From positions 62,001 through 126,000 of the forward strand of contig CANTFK010000412.1 in assembly GCA_947646735.1 (NCBI GenBank): a DNA stretch of 64,000 nt. The letters run 5' to 3'. Shown here in pieces: positions 42,990-53,382 of this stretch. A model generated the notes under the pieces. It was not told the origin of the DNA and ran no database searches. It saw nothing but the letters and a program-made list of their open reading frames with translations. The position numbers and the translations under genes were made by a program. Positions within the stretch are counted from its first letter, which is position 1, and each line of letters opens with the position of its first letter. The stretch comes from Peronospora farinosa (Eukaryota > Oomycota > Peronosporomycetes > Peronosporales > Peronosporaceae).

Positions 42990-43386
42990 ATTTTATTAAT
43001 ATGAAATAATGTCGAATTTGATCGTGTTCATAGGTTGCTTTAATAGTAAAGTTGCAGATACGCAACTTGTCATTTGCGAAACTTATATTATTTTGGTAAT
43101 ATCGTTTTTTAAAAGCAACAAATGAGTTTAAACAAAAGAAACTAAATAGAAGCGTTTAAACACCTTTAGGAAAAAACCTTTGTATGTTTATAAGGACAAT
43201 CACTTGTGCGTAGTACGTTTTGTTTTGCCATCATAAACAAACACTTTATTCTTCAACAACAATCAATTCCACAGGAAGACATGACTCACTGCCACGTATT
43301 ATGACTTGTTCCGTCTAACAAGAAGGAAACAACAGTCCGATTCGCATGTCCTTCTCCTTGACAAAAGAAACGCATTGCACAAATTA
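42990..43386. other. Intergenic, no gene seen
   Basis: A+T-rich spacer between the PH-like gene 3-prime end and the EMC4 start, both on the minus strand. It probably contains the EMC4 promoter. Confidence 0.4.
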
Positions 43387-44064
43387 TTACCTCTTCCTGG
43401 ACACTCTCAACTTGGCCGCTGTCTTGGCATAAATTGTGCTCATCAGGTTCGAGAGATTCGAAGGTCTCTCCATCAAAAATTGTTCGTAATCATCCTCCGA
43501 GTAGAACAAATCTGCCGGATCATATGCCTCTTGAGGCAAGACCCTCACCTGTGGCTCCTCTTGAAATGACACACTCTTTTTGCGCGTCTCGAGGGTCGTA
43601 TCTGTTGTCTCAGCAGGTACAACAGCGTGTCTATGATGTAACTGTGTGTCCTTCTGCTCTGCCTTTACGGTCGTCTCATTGCCAATGCTCTGATAGTAAA
43701 GTGCCGTGACCCAACGCACAATTTCCTTGCGTTGGTGGATACGTAAAGCCACAACTCTCCCCGAATCTTTCACACGAACGTACAGGCATTCATTGTCAAA
43801 GCCAAAGACGCTCTCATTAGGAGCAGCTGCCTGCATCTGAAGCTGGAGCGTGTCCAGAGGTGGCGTCTTGCGTTTGTAGTCGGTGCGACGCCAGTATAGC
43901 AACAGTGTATCGCTGAGTAGAACGCCATAGAGCCAGCGGGAGAATACTTTGGTATTTGCACTTGCACGACCTCCGGGTGTTGCTACAGAGCATGGTGATG
44001 AGGCTGATAGTGAGCGTTTGCGCTGTTTCTTACCATCCTCCTCTACGCGTACAAAGCCCATCAT
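43387..44064 (-). CDS. PH-like domain protein
   Basis: Single-exon frame, 225 residues from ATG 44064 (a second ATG follows at once). A region at about residues 35-120 has the pattern of a pleckstrin-homology fold: a basic entry (KVFSRWLYGVLLSDTLLLYW), strands with CLYVRVKDSGRVVALRI, and a C-terminal helix around the invariant-type Trp (RKEIVRWVTALYYQSI). The tail is hydrophilic and ends basic (KTAAKLRVSRKR). PH domains often bind phosphoinositides, which would suit the neighbours GPCR-INPP4 and PTEN, but lipid binding is only an inference. The upstream frame has no other ATG. Confidence 0.65.
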   Translation of the reverse strand: MMGFVRVEEDGKKQRKRSLSASSPCSVATPGGRASANTKVFSRWLYGVLLSDTLLLYWRRTDYKRKTPPLDTLQLQMQAAAPNESVFGFDNECLYVRVKDSGRVVALRIHQRKEIVRWVTALYYQSIGNETTVKAEQKDTQLHHRHAVVPAETTDTTLETRKKSVSFQEEPQVRVLPQEAYDPADLFYSEDDYEQFLMERPSNLSNLMSTIYAKTAAKLRVSRKR

Positions 44065-45221
44065 GAGAGACGAGAAGAAGGAGAAAGAAGAAGAAGAAGA
44101 GGTAGAACGAGGTAGAACGAAAATGACGGACGTTCTTATGCTTTGATATAGTCGCAGGGATGGGTTTAGGGTCGGGAAAATACCGGTACGAAATGCACTT
44201 GTGCCGATGGATTTCAAAGTGAGAGTGAACGACCGTTTCGTTGAAATAAATGGCTTGGTTTTAACAAAGAGATTGTTTATTGAAGTAAAGCTACTGGGAG
44301 TTGATGTCTCACATGATTTGGGGATTGTACCAAATCAATTGCAGCTGAGCGTATTTTTTGACTAATCAGTTGCGTGTCAATTGTTTGTAAAGCAGGATTC
44401 CTCCTCTTTGTCGCGTATTTCCGCTGGCATCGCCGTTACAGAAAATGAGTCCGAATGTTATGCTCCTTAAGACACGCAATACTGACTTCTGGCTACTTCT
44501 CCTCGATCAAACGTCCTTAATCTACTAAGTTAAAATGCATTTCTAGTCGTAAGAACATTAATGCTAAAAAAACTGCGAGCTGCAGAAGGAATGGCAATAA
44601 AGCTGAAGGCTCATTTACATTGGAATAATTCTAAGGAATTATTCCATTGACTCCTTAAATGAAACACTAAATGATAACGCCACCAAAATTAATCACTTGA
44701 TCTCGATATAATTGTAATCTGCACCTTTTTTTAAATCACTTTGATCATTCTAATCAACCTCATACTAACCGTTCAGGTTCTGCACTGACCATGTATAGGG
44801 GCAAAATCCTGTCACGGACGTTGCGACATGGAATTATATCGTCAAAAAGCAAAGTCAAACAGTGTGCTGCAGTTTTTCTGTCCTGTTCAGCGAACGCATG
44901 CGAAAATCAAGTGATGATTGTTGAGTGCAAAAGGTCCAACGTTAGATTACCATCAACTTTTTTTGGTCGTTGGATACGGGGCCACCGAGTAAAATTACAG
45001 CTCAGACATCACATACATGTTAGTGAAAGATCATTCCTTGCACTACTTCATTGCTTCCGTGTCGTCAGTAAGATCATTCAGCGCGCTGATTTTGCAACAA
45101 CATTGAGTACCAAGACAAGCTGCATTCTCGGGAAATGGCTTATGATTTGGAATAAAAAAGGAGGCGCGTGACACACCTCGTTCAGTGACTTAGTTGCTGA
45201 ACGCTGAAACTTAGTAGCGCT
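44065..45221. other. Intergenic; one unsupported ORF
   Basis: About 1.16 kb lies between PTEN (3-prime end) and the PH-like gene (5-prime end). A plus-strand ATG frame of 126 codons at 44791-45171 (MYRGKILSRTLRHGIISSKS) is basic and Cys-containing, without signal peptide or known motif. I cannot support it as a gene. Otherwise the region is A+T-rich and featureless. Confidence 0.3.
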
Positions 45222-46639
45222 CTACAAGGTATTCGAGCTTGAAACGATCATCTGGAGCTCAAAAGCGGCAGGCAAACGACGATATTTCTTGTCCCGCGCC
45301 ACCCAGTCCATCTCAGATCGAGAGAATGCCACAAGACCAGTTTTTTTGTCTGCACAACATAATCACAATGTCACCACTAAGTATTACGCATACGATGGCA
45401 TATGAGATCGCACCTGGCTTGAGAAAATATGTGTTGAACCAAACTTTGAAGTGCTTGGTCCGCATGCATCCATTGATACGCTCGCGATAACATTCGATCA
45501 TGACGCAACCGCGAACCTTCTGATGCAACTCAAACTCGTTAAAGCCGATCTCTTGATGCAGTAGCATCTTAAGAGTCTCATCGGGAGTCAAATTGAAGAC
45601 ACGCAGTCGCAACTTGGGCAACTTTGCTGCAGTTAAGGTGTTGATTAATGTCAACTTGTGAATACAGAACATCGGTTCCACGAGAACTTTTCTAGGGACT
45701 GCAGTTTCTGCAAGCAGAGCTGAATAGTAGTTAACCCACTTCTTCTGACTCACGACCGTAAGACCCCGACGATCACGCACACGCTCACGATTATACCGAT
45801 CGATCGCATCTGTCGCCGCAGCTGCGTAACCCATTCGCAACAGGAACATGCACGCCATCATTCCAGCTCTTCCTTTTCCAGCCTGATGCAGCAGTCAATG
45901 CATGTCAAAGCTTTTTCCAACACTCCATACGAAAAACAAAGCACTGAGTACCTTGCAATGGAGTGCTATAACGTGACGCTCACTCGCATCGAGCCAAGCT
46001 GCAGCTTCTTCACAGAATGTTACCCTGTAACAACAAACAAGAGGAAGAAAAAAAACTCTATCATCTTTTTTTCGATTCTTGCAATGTTCATCTCCACGTG
46101 ATTAAAAAAAATCGTACATTGTTTGAAACGTCGGGACATTGTGGTCCTCAATAGGAAAATTCTTCACTCGTCCCTCAAAAATAGTTGACGAATAGCTACA
46201 CCATCATAATAAAAAACATACCAATATTAATTAGAATAAAAAAAATAAACAAATAAACAAACCCTTTTTTTTCTTTGTACCTCCGTTTTGGTTCGTCACA
46301 AAAATTAAACACAAAATAATTCTCAGAGTGATGCTTTTCCAAAAACAGTTGTACCTCCGATCGTGGGTTTCGAAACAGACATTCGACTCCAATAGCCGGA
46401 TACCCTGTATCACGTCACAGATTTATTTGTTTTTTAGTTTTTCGTAACAAGAAACATTATTTTTTATCACTAATCTGTTATTTTCAGTATATTTTATACC
46501 AACCCATGACAATGATCCGTGGATGCACATAACCTAGATCCAAGTCAAAACCATCCTGTTGGAAGCGACGTTTGTTCTGGGACACAAGAGCTCGCGGGAC
46601 GCCAAGTACACGATGACAAGTAGAAGGACGGGGTCCCAT
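45222..46639 (-). CDS. PTEN: PTEN-like phosphatidylinositol 3-phosphate phosphatase
   Basis: Six exons, 46639-46504, 46404-46281, 46195-46118, 46024-45952, 45882-45414 and 45349-45222, give 335 residues. PTEN removes the 3-phosphate from PI(3,4,5)P3, opposing PI3-kinase. The N-terminus matches the PIP2-binding region ([20 protein letters not shown]), followed by [27 protein letters not shown] and [20 protein letters not shown]. The P-loop spans intron 4 and reads HCK-AGKGRAG, where PTEN normally has HCKAGKGRTG, so the residue after the catalytic Arg is Ala, not Thr. A C2 domain follows ([23 protein letters not shown]) and the end [17 protein letters not shown] is typical. The first donor (GTTGGT) is unusual but gives [16 protein letters not shown]. 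No long regulatory tail is present. Confidence 0.92.
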
Positions 46640-46761
46640 CTTTCGACGTAAAGTAAAAAAAAAATGATATAAAAAAAATAAAGTAACGGCTATTGTATGG
46701 GAAAGTGAATGGGAATAATCTCATCTTTTCTAAGGCAATTGATTCATGTCTTGCTCTACGA

Positions 46762-46778
46762 GGGGGGGGGGGGGGGGG
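46762..46778. repeat. Poly-G tract of 17
   Basis: An uninterrupted run of 17 G (17 C on the coding strand of both neighbours) lies 24 bp beyond the URB1 stop. Its length is likely to be unstable or miscounted. Confidence 0.9.
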
Positions 46779-46801
46779 AGGTCTTCTCTCTCTTTGACAT
46801 C

Positions 46802-49800
46802 CTAGAGTAATGCATGAAGAAATCGTGTCTGTTCAGTAGCATGTACTGATGCCATCACGAGCATCTTCAGAGTTGGTATTTGGTCCAAAACAGACTTGAG
46901 TTTTGTAAGAGCATACGTCATTTGCTGCTCTTTTGCCACCATTGTGTTGATATCGTCGGAAGAAACAAGTATTGAAGCCACTTGACGGAGCAGAAGAGCC
47001 CAGTCGTGAAAGTGTTGTTGCTGTGCTTCATTGTGGTGTTGTTGGAGTAGCCATTGCGTGAGATTGGTGGCTATTATCTCGGCCAAATCAATCCTTGCAG
47101 TGTCACATTTGGTAAAGTGCTGGACTAGTTCAATAGCTTTGAGCAACAATTCCACGGAACAAACGGACCCAGTACGACGAACGACTAGTTCCGATATGAC
47201 CACAGCTTTGCTTGTAATCAAGCGGTCGTTCTTGGATTCCGAACGATGCGCTGCAATGGCAGTTTGCAAGGATGCAAATGTGTTTACTGCTTGTAGAGCT
47301 GTAGCATGTTGTTGAGCTCGGTCCAATTGACTCCAAATTCCATCGTGTAATGCTTGCTCCAGAACCATCATGAGTGGAAGCAATAACGCCAAGGAAGCTG
47401 TCTTCATTGATTTTTTCGACAATCGATCAACGTGCGTCAAAGACGCAGCTCCATGTCTCAAGAACTGTGCCGACAACCATTCGAACAATGCTGCCTTCGT
47501 TACCAGGTAAACGCCGCCTGATGGCGTACGTAGTGCTGCGAGAAGAATGTTTGCAATCAACGGCTGTGTGTGAGTATCTGCTAGTTCGGAAGTGAAGAAA
47601 CTCAACAGCATTGGAAGTACGTGGCGGTGCTCAAGCAGTGTCACGTCGTCATCATTGCAAATTCCGCGACGAAGCGTGTGAAGAAGCCATGATCGCTCTT
47701 GACGGAAAGTCAAAGGTGCCCGGCTATTAAACAACGAATAGAACATTGGCACATCAGCCAAGTCCATCGCGGGACGCGCCAGCAGAAAGTGGTTGACTTG
47801 CGGGTACAACACGTGGGTTGGACGCGTCAAAACAGCAAGCGCATCATTGAGGAACACAGTAACCACCGATGGAACTTGCTCGAGGGGCTTCTTGACACCA
47901 CAGCGGAAAACATCTAGCAAAAGATGCACTTGACGCCCTGCCTTGAAGTCGCTTGTAGTCTCCGTCGTAGCTTGCAAAGACTCGTGCAGATGTGCTAGAA
48001 TACCAAAGGCATACTCGCGAACTCGCTCGACGTCAGAGGATGTAGCACGAATAGCTACGCCCAACAAGCCTTGCTGCACAGTGGCGCCCTCAGGCAAGTC
48101 CGATGAGGAAATAAAGTGCGATAGCATCGGCAAGAGGAACGCAGGATCGTAGCCTTCAATTGGTTGCTCATCATTCATTGACAGGGTCTGCTCGACTTTG
48201 TCAGTATAATCACCAGTATGGAGCTCTTCGTCGAGATCTAGAAGATATGCATCGCATGCAGCTGAAACATTGCGCTTTAGCGGGAAGTGCTCAATGGTAG
48301 CACGAACCCGATTTTGTTCGAGACCTCCTCCAAGGACCCAAGCTGAATCGTCTACTAAGTCGTTGTTAGAACTTTTCGATGACGCCGACGTAGCTGCTGA
48401 TGGTGGAACCGTGGACGATGCACCAAAGCGAAAGCCCATGCTCACCAACGTAAGATCATCTTTCTCCAGGGCTTCAAACACTTCGAACAACACCCGCAGG
48501 CTGCGATCGAAAGGCGAAAGCGACATTGAATATGAGCTAAGTAATGTCTGCAAGAGAGAGCGAGTATAATTTCCCGTAATGCGAGCAAGTTGCGCAACCA
48601 CTCGTACGATCAATAGCTGTAGTCCTTTGTTACCCACGTTCTGCAGGCTCTGTGTGAAGCATGGGTGTTGCACGATCACATCGAAGTGAGCTATAAAGTC
48701 GTAGTCGATTGCATCTACCTCCTTTCCCATTAGACGCAGCAGAGCAGCTGTCAAGCCCACCAATTCCTCAAATGCAAGCTTGTTAACGCTTTCTCGGACA
48801 GCTTCACGCATCGCAGCGAATAGAGGAAGTACCATTGTTACAGTTGACATCTGCTTCTCTTGTCCTTGTTGCTTCAGATATCCAACAACTCTCTCCACCA
48901 AAAGCATTGTCGCTTTCAATTTGTTGGGCAAGCTTTCATGGTCGCTTGGTAAACGTTTGTCGATTTCTGTCTTTAGAGCACACACAGCGCTCTTGACAAG
49001 GACTAACAGCAAACTAGCGTCAGTACTTTCGCGAATACCATTACTGCGTGATAGTAGTAGCAGAGCAAGCAGCTGTGCAGACGACAAAGTCTCAACACGT
49101 TCAGACCTCTCGAACTTCTCCACAATTGCTTGAATAGACGCACCAAATCTGTTCGCGTACACGGTCAAAGAACCATCAATAGACAGATGCCTCAGCATGG
49201 CAAGTTCTGCCGAATAACTTTCCTGTGAATCTAATAGCACACGCCGAAGACAAGTAGGGATCAACTCGTTCGAAACTTGACGTAGCGCGTCATTTGATAC
49301 ACGCGTGAATACATCATAAAGCGCCCCCACCAATAGACACTTCACTCGCTCATCCTTTTCACGTTGTAACCATGTCAATAACTGCTCCTCAAACACAGCT
49401 GGAAATACTGCAGCCTCGACCCCGCTTCGAATTGCTGTGACAATAGCCCGGAGCATCTCGGTACTGTGATTACCACTTGATATGAAGTGCGCACTTCGCA
49501 CCACAAGTGGCACGAGAAAAGTTTCAATGGATGCCACAGCCGTCAAGACATCAATGCCACCTAGATGCCCCACTACTCTGAATCCAGTCGTCAAGAATGG
49601 TAGCTGCTGCTTTTTGCTTTGGCTCTCAAGCAGCTGCCAGAGCTTCTGTGTGAGCAACTTTGCGCGTTTGTAGTCCGCGAAAGAAGCGTACTGCTCGTTC
49701 GCATCATTACAGCCCAAAGATTTAAGTACACATTCAACGAGCACAACATTCGGCGCGTCAATCGTCATAACGCTGGCTTGGTGCAAAAGCTTATCCAGTA

Positions 49801-52800
49801 TTGCGATACGTGCACCGGATGGCACGCGCGAAGCTAACACTGCAACGAGCGGAACCCCTGCGCGCTGAAACAGATCCTTAAAGTCGCACAGCTTTGTCAG
49901 ATCCGTGTCTAGGCTGATGCTGGAACAAACTCGCAGAGCAACAATCTCCAGAGCAGATAGCTGTCGTCCCAGCTCTGAGCTCATTTTACGGGTAATCACT
50001 GCTCGAAGCTTGGAGAAAAGTCGTGTGACTACGCTGGAAGCACGAATACTGTCGCTAGAGACGATAACGATCGTCAGTAGATTCAAAAGAAGTTCGCAAA
50101 GGTGTGTGTGTTTGCTGTCTGGAAAGCCAAAGTTGTTTGACGAGAAAAAGAACAGCAGTTGTTCGCACATACGCGCTGCATCTGTTGCTGTCAACTGATG
50201 ATCTTTGACTCTACTCTTCACCATGCGTTTCACCAGAGCAATCGCTGATTCCTGTTCCTCGCGATTTTTGGTCGCAATGCTGAAAAGAACATGCTGCAGG
50301 ACAATATAAACTGGAACCATCTTCGTGAATATCTCTGCAGCAGTAGAAATGGACGTCTGCTTTTTTCGCTGTCTGGTTTTCGTGGCCGATGTGGTTCTCG
50401 AAAGAGTCAATAAAGAGAGGATATCCACGTCTCCCCGCCCAGACAGATAATGAAGAATAGGGTCAAAGGATTTTGCTATGTCAGCGCAGTTGCTGACGAT
50501 TTGTCCCCACATTGAACAAAAGCTCGATGGTGTCATCGCTACTAATGCCGCAGTTAAGGCCTTGGGATCGCTATAGTGGTGCCACGTGTTGCTAGCTTCT
50601 TGTACCTTCTTCTTTGGTGCACCCTTGATAAAACACTTCCCTGAAACAAGCGTTTCACAAGTGGTTTTGAGCCACACGTAAGCATCATCTTCATGACCAA
50701 ACTCATCGAATTCCATTGACCGCTTCCGTTTTCTCTTGCTGTAATTATCGCTGGAGGTTTCCTCTCTCGTGTCTTGTTGCAAGTTGGCCGCAGACACATC
50801 CATGTCGCGAAAATCATCGTTTCTTGCAATCAACGTGACTAGTTGGTAAGGATATTCGCTGGTTGGCATCAGTGCTAGCAAAATGCGCATAGCATAAGCT
50901 ACAACACACGGGTCGGCGCGGTATGCTGACAAGTCCAATTTCCCACTGGCTCCTGTGAATGGGTTAAGAAATCCCACCAGCGCCACAGTTATTGGGCTTA
51001 GAGAAGACGAAGAAGACACGTCTGTTATCACGCGGCTACCAATTGCAACAAACATGAGTGGATCAGCCATCACAGCACGCACGAGCTGTTCCGTAAACTC
51101 AGCGCAGCTTTTGCCTCCACCCTGACCCAAACTTTCGAGCCAAATTGTTACCTCTTCATTCGCACGCCCGCTAGCAGTTTGCAATTCTCCATGCGTTGCT
51201 AGCCCAAAAATGTCTGATGCAAGCAAAGTCCGATGAAGCACTTGTCCTGCAAGATTTTGCACGACACGACTCGGCGTTGAAACGTACATCAGCAACATCT
51301 GCTGGAGCTTCGAGCGATGGCCAGAGCTACCACTAGTAAGAAGAAACCGCAAGCGAGAAGCATCCACAGCGAGCAAAAAGCGCAAGATTTCACCAACGAT
51401 CAAGCTCTGCATAGGTAGCGGCATGACGCTTTCAGCACTACCATCAACGGGGCAATTCAAGTAATGCCATCTCAGAGTCTTTGTAAAATCAACCTTCACC
51501 TCACGCATAGCTTGAGGAAGGCACTCCAAATAGAGACGAGAGACTGTGAGCGCGCGGACGTACACAAGTGCAATGCTTCGCTTTTGTGAGGCACATAATT
51601 TGAGCAGCAATGAGACAAGCACTTCCGGACTCGGAAGAAGGAAGCGTAGCTCCGATTGCACTTCTGAAGCAAGATCCAACGATTCCAACGACGGGGCTAT
51701 GCGGACATAACGATTCAGCAGTGCCTCAATTACACCCAGGGACGAATAGATCACAAGGTTGTTGCTGTGCTGGATGCTACGCGAGAGCTCTTTGCGGAAG
51801 TTACCTGGAGCAATAAGTCGTGACGCTAATGTCTGTGCAGAGCACCACGAAGAGAGCGTATCTCGATTCTTGACAGGCATTCCCACACTTACCGCATCCA
51901 AAGAACAGGACAGTAATTTCTGCACCAATGAAGCCACGCAAAACCAGCGGTAGACTGGTTTCGGTTCAAGCTGAATTGACAGCGCAGCGAGATACTCTGA
52001 AAGAAAGCCTGGGTACTTGGCAAGAAACTGCATCACAAGCGTCTGAGCTTGTGTGCTTTGCAAAAGCTCGTTCACACCAATTGTCGCAACAGCATGACGG
52101 ATCACCTTGAGTGCGTACGCCTGTTCCGACGTGATCGCGTCCTCGTCACTTTGCGAACTCGCCGATTTTGCCAAAAAAAGTCGTAGTGCGTGCTTCGGCG
52201 GTACCACATACAGTGCACTATCTTCAAAAAAGAGTGCGTTCAGCACTTCCAGCACTGTTTCCCGCACCTTCTCATCGTCCTCTACTCGCAGTAGCGCCAG
52301 CAATTGATGCACACAAGTGCCATTATACACAACCAATTTGTTCTTATGGTCCACCTCGTGGCTATACAGCACCACGTCCCCCAGTTTCTTGAAAATTCTC
52401 GCCAACATCTCAGCTGAATCTCCATCCATGCTCTTGAACAACGACACAGTCAACCCTCCTTCCTTCATCGCAAAGCGATGAACACTTTTATCCGGACACG
52501 CCATCAGTGCCAGCACGAGATCCACGTACGCCGCTCGTAGCTGAAATGGTGCCTCTTTTATCTCCTCTTCTTTCTCTTCCACTGACTCTAACTTCTTCCA
52601 TCTTCTAGTAGCCAACTGGACAAATGCTGGACACTGAAAGTTAAAAAGTCGCACGAGCTCTCGTGCTGCCACGCCACTGACCTTCACAACTGCAGCCAAT
52701 AGCTCTAGAGCTCGAAGTATAATCACTGGCTTGTCACTCCAGCTCAAGAGCTTTTCCAATTGCGACGCCTTCTCCCGAACAATTCGAAGTGCAAAAGCTT

Positions 52801-53122
52801 CAGCTTGGACGACATTCAGCTGTTGTTGTGCTTGCAATAGGTGCGTCACGACGTGCAAAAACGTTGCAAAACTGTCACGCTTTTCATAGCGATTGCCAAC
52901 GCCGTGCTGTGCCGGCCACACACGTAATAACAATTCTCCTTGAGGATGAAGAGCTAAAAACTGATGACACAGAGACGAACTGTCATTGGTAGAGAGAGGT
53001 CGAGATGTTGATATAGCAGTAGATGGAGACAATAGTAAAGAGCAAGAAAAGGACACAATTGCATCATCTAAAGGCTGACGATCTCGCTCCGTTGCCAGCA
53101 CAAACTCACGTAACGTCGTCAT
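46802..53122 (-). CDS. URB1: URB1/Npa1, nucleolar 60S ribosome-biogenesis factor
   Basis: A single open frame of 2106 residues from ATG 53122. URB1/Npa1 is a large helical-repeat scaffold acting in early pre-60S particles in the nucleolus. The N-terminal part is repetitive alpha-helical and contains the Npa1-type block LRFLLTSGSSGHRSKLQQML near residue 620. A basic patch SKRKRKRSMEFDEFG is near 800. The C-terminal domain is diagnostic: EGYDPAFLLPMLSHFI near 1655 and VNHFLLARPAMDLADVPMFY then ERSWLLHTLRRG near 1780-1825, followed by SFFTSELAD. Length agrees with the human and yeast proteins (about 1800-2300). No intron is needed. The identification rests on the C-terminal domain and overall size. 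Confidence 0.88.
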   Translation of the reverse strand: MTTLREFVLATERDRQPLDDAIVSFSCSLLLSPSTAISTSRPLSTNDSSSLCHQFLALHPQGELLLRVWPAQHGVGNRYEKRDSFATFLHVVTHLLQAQQQLNVVQAEAFALRIVREKASQLEKLLSWSDKPVIILRALELLAAVVKVSGVAARELVRLFNFQCPAFVQLATRRWKKLESVEEKEEEIKEAPFQLRAAYVDLVLALMACPDKSVHRFAMKEGGLTVSLFKSMDGDSAEMLARIFKKLGDVVLYSHEVDHKNKLVVYNGTCVHQLLALLRVEDDEKVRETVLEVLNALFFEDSALYVVPPKHALRLFLAKSASSQSDEDAITSEQAYALKVIRHAVATIGVNELLQSTQAQTLVMQFLAKYPGFLSEYLAALSIQLEPKPVYRWFCVASLVQKLLSCSLDAVSVGMPVKNRDTLSSWCSAQTLASRLIAPGNFRKELSRSIQHSNNLVIYSSLGVIEALLNRYVRIAPSLESLDLASEVQSELRFLLPSPEVLVSLLLKLCASQKRSIALVYVRALTVSRLYLECLPQAMREVKVDFTKTLRWHYLNCPVDGSAESVMPLPMQSLIVGEILRFLLAVDASRLRFLLTSGSSGHRSKLQQMLLMYVSTPSRVVQNLAGQVLHRTLLASDIFGLATHGELQTASGRANEEVTIWLESLGQGGGKSCAEFTEQLVRAVMADPLMFVAIGSRVITDVSSSSSLSPITVALVGFLNPFTGASGKLDLSAYRADPCVVAYAMRILLALMPTSEYPYQLVTLIARNDDFRDMDVSAANLQQDTREETSSDNYSKRKRKRSMEFDEFGHEDDAYVWLKTTCETLVSGKCFIKGAPKKKVQEASNTWHHYSDPKALTAALVAMTPSSFCSMWGQIVSNCADIAKSFDPILHYLSGRGDVDILSLLTLSRTTSATKTRQRKKQTSISTAAEIFTKMVPVYIVLQHVLFSIATKNREEQESAIALVKRMVKSRVKDHQLTATDAARMCEQLLFFFSSNNFGFPDSKHTHLCELLLNLLTIVIVSSDSIRASSVVTRLFSKLRAVITRKMSSELGRQLSALEIVALRVCSSISLDTDLTKLCDFKDLFQRAGVPLVAVLASRVPSGARIAILDKLLHQASVMTIDAPNVVLVECVLKSLGCNDANEQYASFADYKRAKLLTQKLWQLLESQSKKQQLPFLTTGFRVVGHLGGIDVLTAVASIETFLVPLVVRSAHFISSGNHSTEMLRAIVTAIRSGVEAAVFPAVFEEQLLTWLQREKDERVKCLLVGALYDVFTRVSNDALRQVSNELIPTCLRRVLLDSQESYSAELAMLRHLSIDGSLTVYANRFGASIQAIVEKFERSERVETLSSAQLLALLLLSRSNGIRESTDASLLLVLVKSAVCALKTEIDKRLPSDHESLPNKLKATMLLVERVVGYLKQQGQEKQMSTVTMVLPLFAAMREAVRESVNKLAFEELVGLTAALLRLMGKEVDAIDYDFIAHFDVIVQHPCFTQSLQNVGNKGLQLLIVRVVAQLARITGNYTRSLLQTLLSSYSMSLSPFDRSLRVLFEVFEALEKDDLTLVSMGFRFGASSTVPPSAATSASSKSSNNDLVDDSAWVLGGGLEQNRVRATIEHFPLKRNVSAACDAYLLDLDEELHTGDYTDKVEQTLSMNDEQPIEGYDPAFLLPMLSHFISSSDLPEGATVQQGLLGVAIRATSSDVERVREYAFGILAHLHESLQATTETTSDFKAGRQVHLLLDVFRCGVKKPLEQVPSVVTVFLNDALAVLTRPTHVLYPQVNHFLLARPAMDLADVPMFYSLFNSRAPLTFRQERSWLLHTLRRGICNDDDVTLLEHRHVLPMLLSFFTSELADTHTQPLIANILLAALRTPSGGVYLVTKAALFEWLSAQFLRHGAASLTHVDRLSKKSMKTASLALLLPLMMVLEQALHDGIWSQLDRAQQHATALQAVNTFASLQTAIAAHRSESKNDRLITSKAVVISELVVRRTGSVCSVELLLKAIELVQHFTKCDTARIDLAEIIATNLTQWLLQQHHNEAQQQHFHDWALLLRQVASILVSSDDINTMVAKEQQMTYALTKLKSVLDQIPTLKMLVMASVHATEQTRFLHALL

Positions 53123-53171
53123 TGCCTTGTCCAGTTAATTGACTGGTTGTGGTTCGTTTAAGTGATTATAG

Positions 53172-53277
53172 TACATGGGTACAAGTATTTGCCACATGGA
53201 TACATAAATTGTATACATGGATACATAGAATGCTTACATGGGTACAAGAATTGTATATATGGATACACTTGTTGTAC
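53172..53277. repeat. About five imperfect 21-bp tandem units (ACATGGRTACA)
   Basis: Units such as TACATGGGTACAAGTATTTG, CATGGATACATAAATTGTA and TACATGGATACATAGAATGC follow one another with a period near 21 bp. They begin 50 bp upstream of the URB1 ATG and end about 105 bp before the BTB gene stop, so they lie in the probable URB1 promoter. Confidence 0.85.
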
Positions 53278-53382
53278 TTGTAAGGAGTTCAAGTACTTTG
53301 TTCAAGATGTTTGCTAATGTTGAAAATCTGTCGATGACTTTGGACGATATACTTGAAATGTAAAGAGACTTCATACTCCATT

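Noticed and set aside
44791..45171. 126-codon plus-strand ATG ORF between PH-like and PTEN genes
   Set aside because: It has no signal peptide, domain or protein-like periodicity, and its length is compatible with chance in a 1.1-kb spacer.
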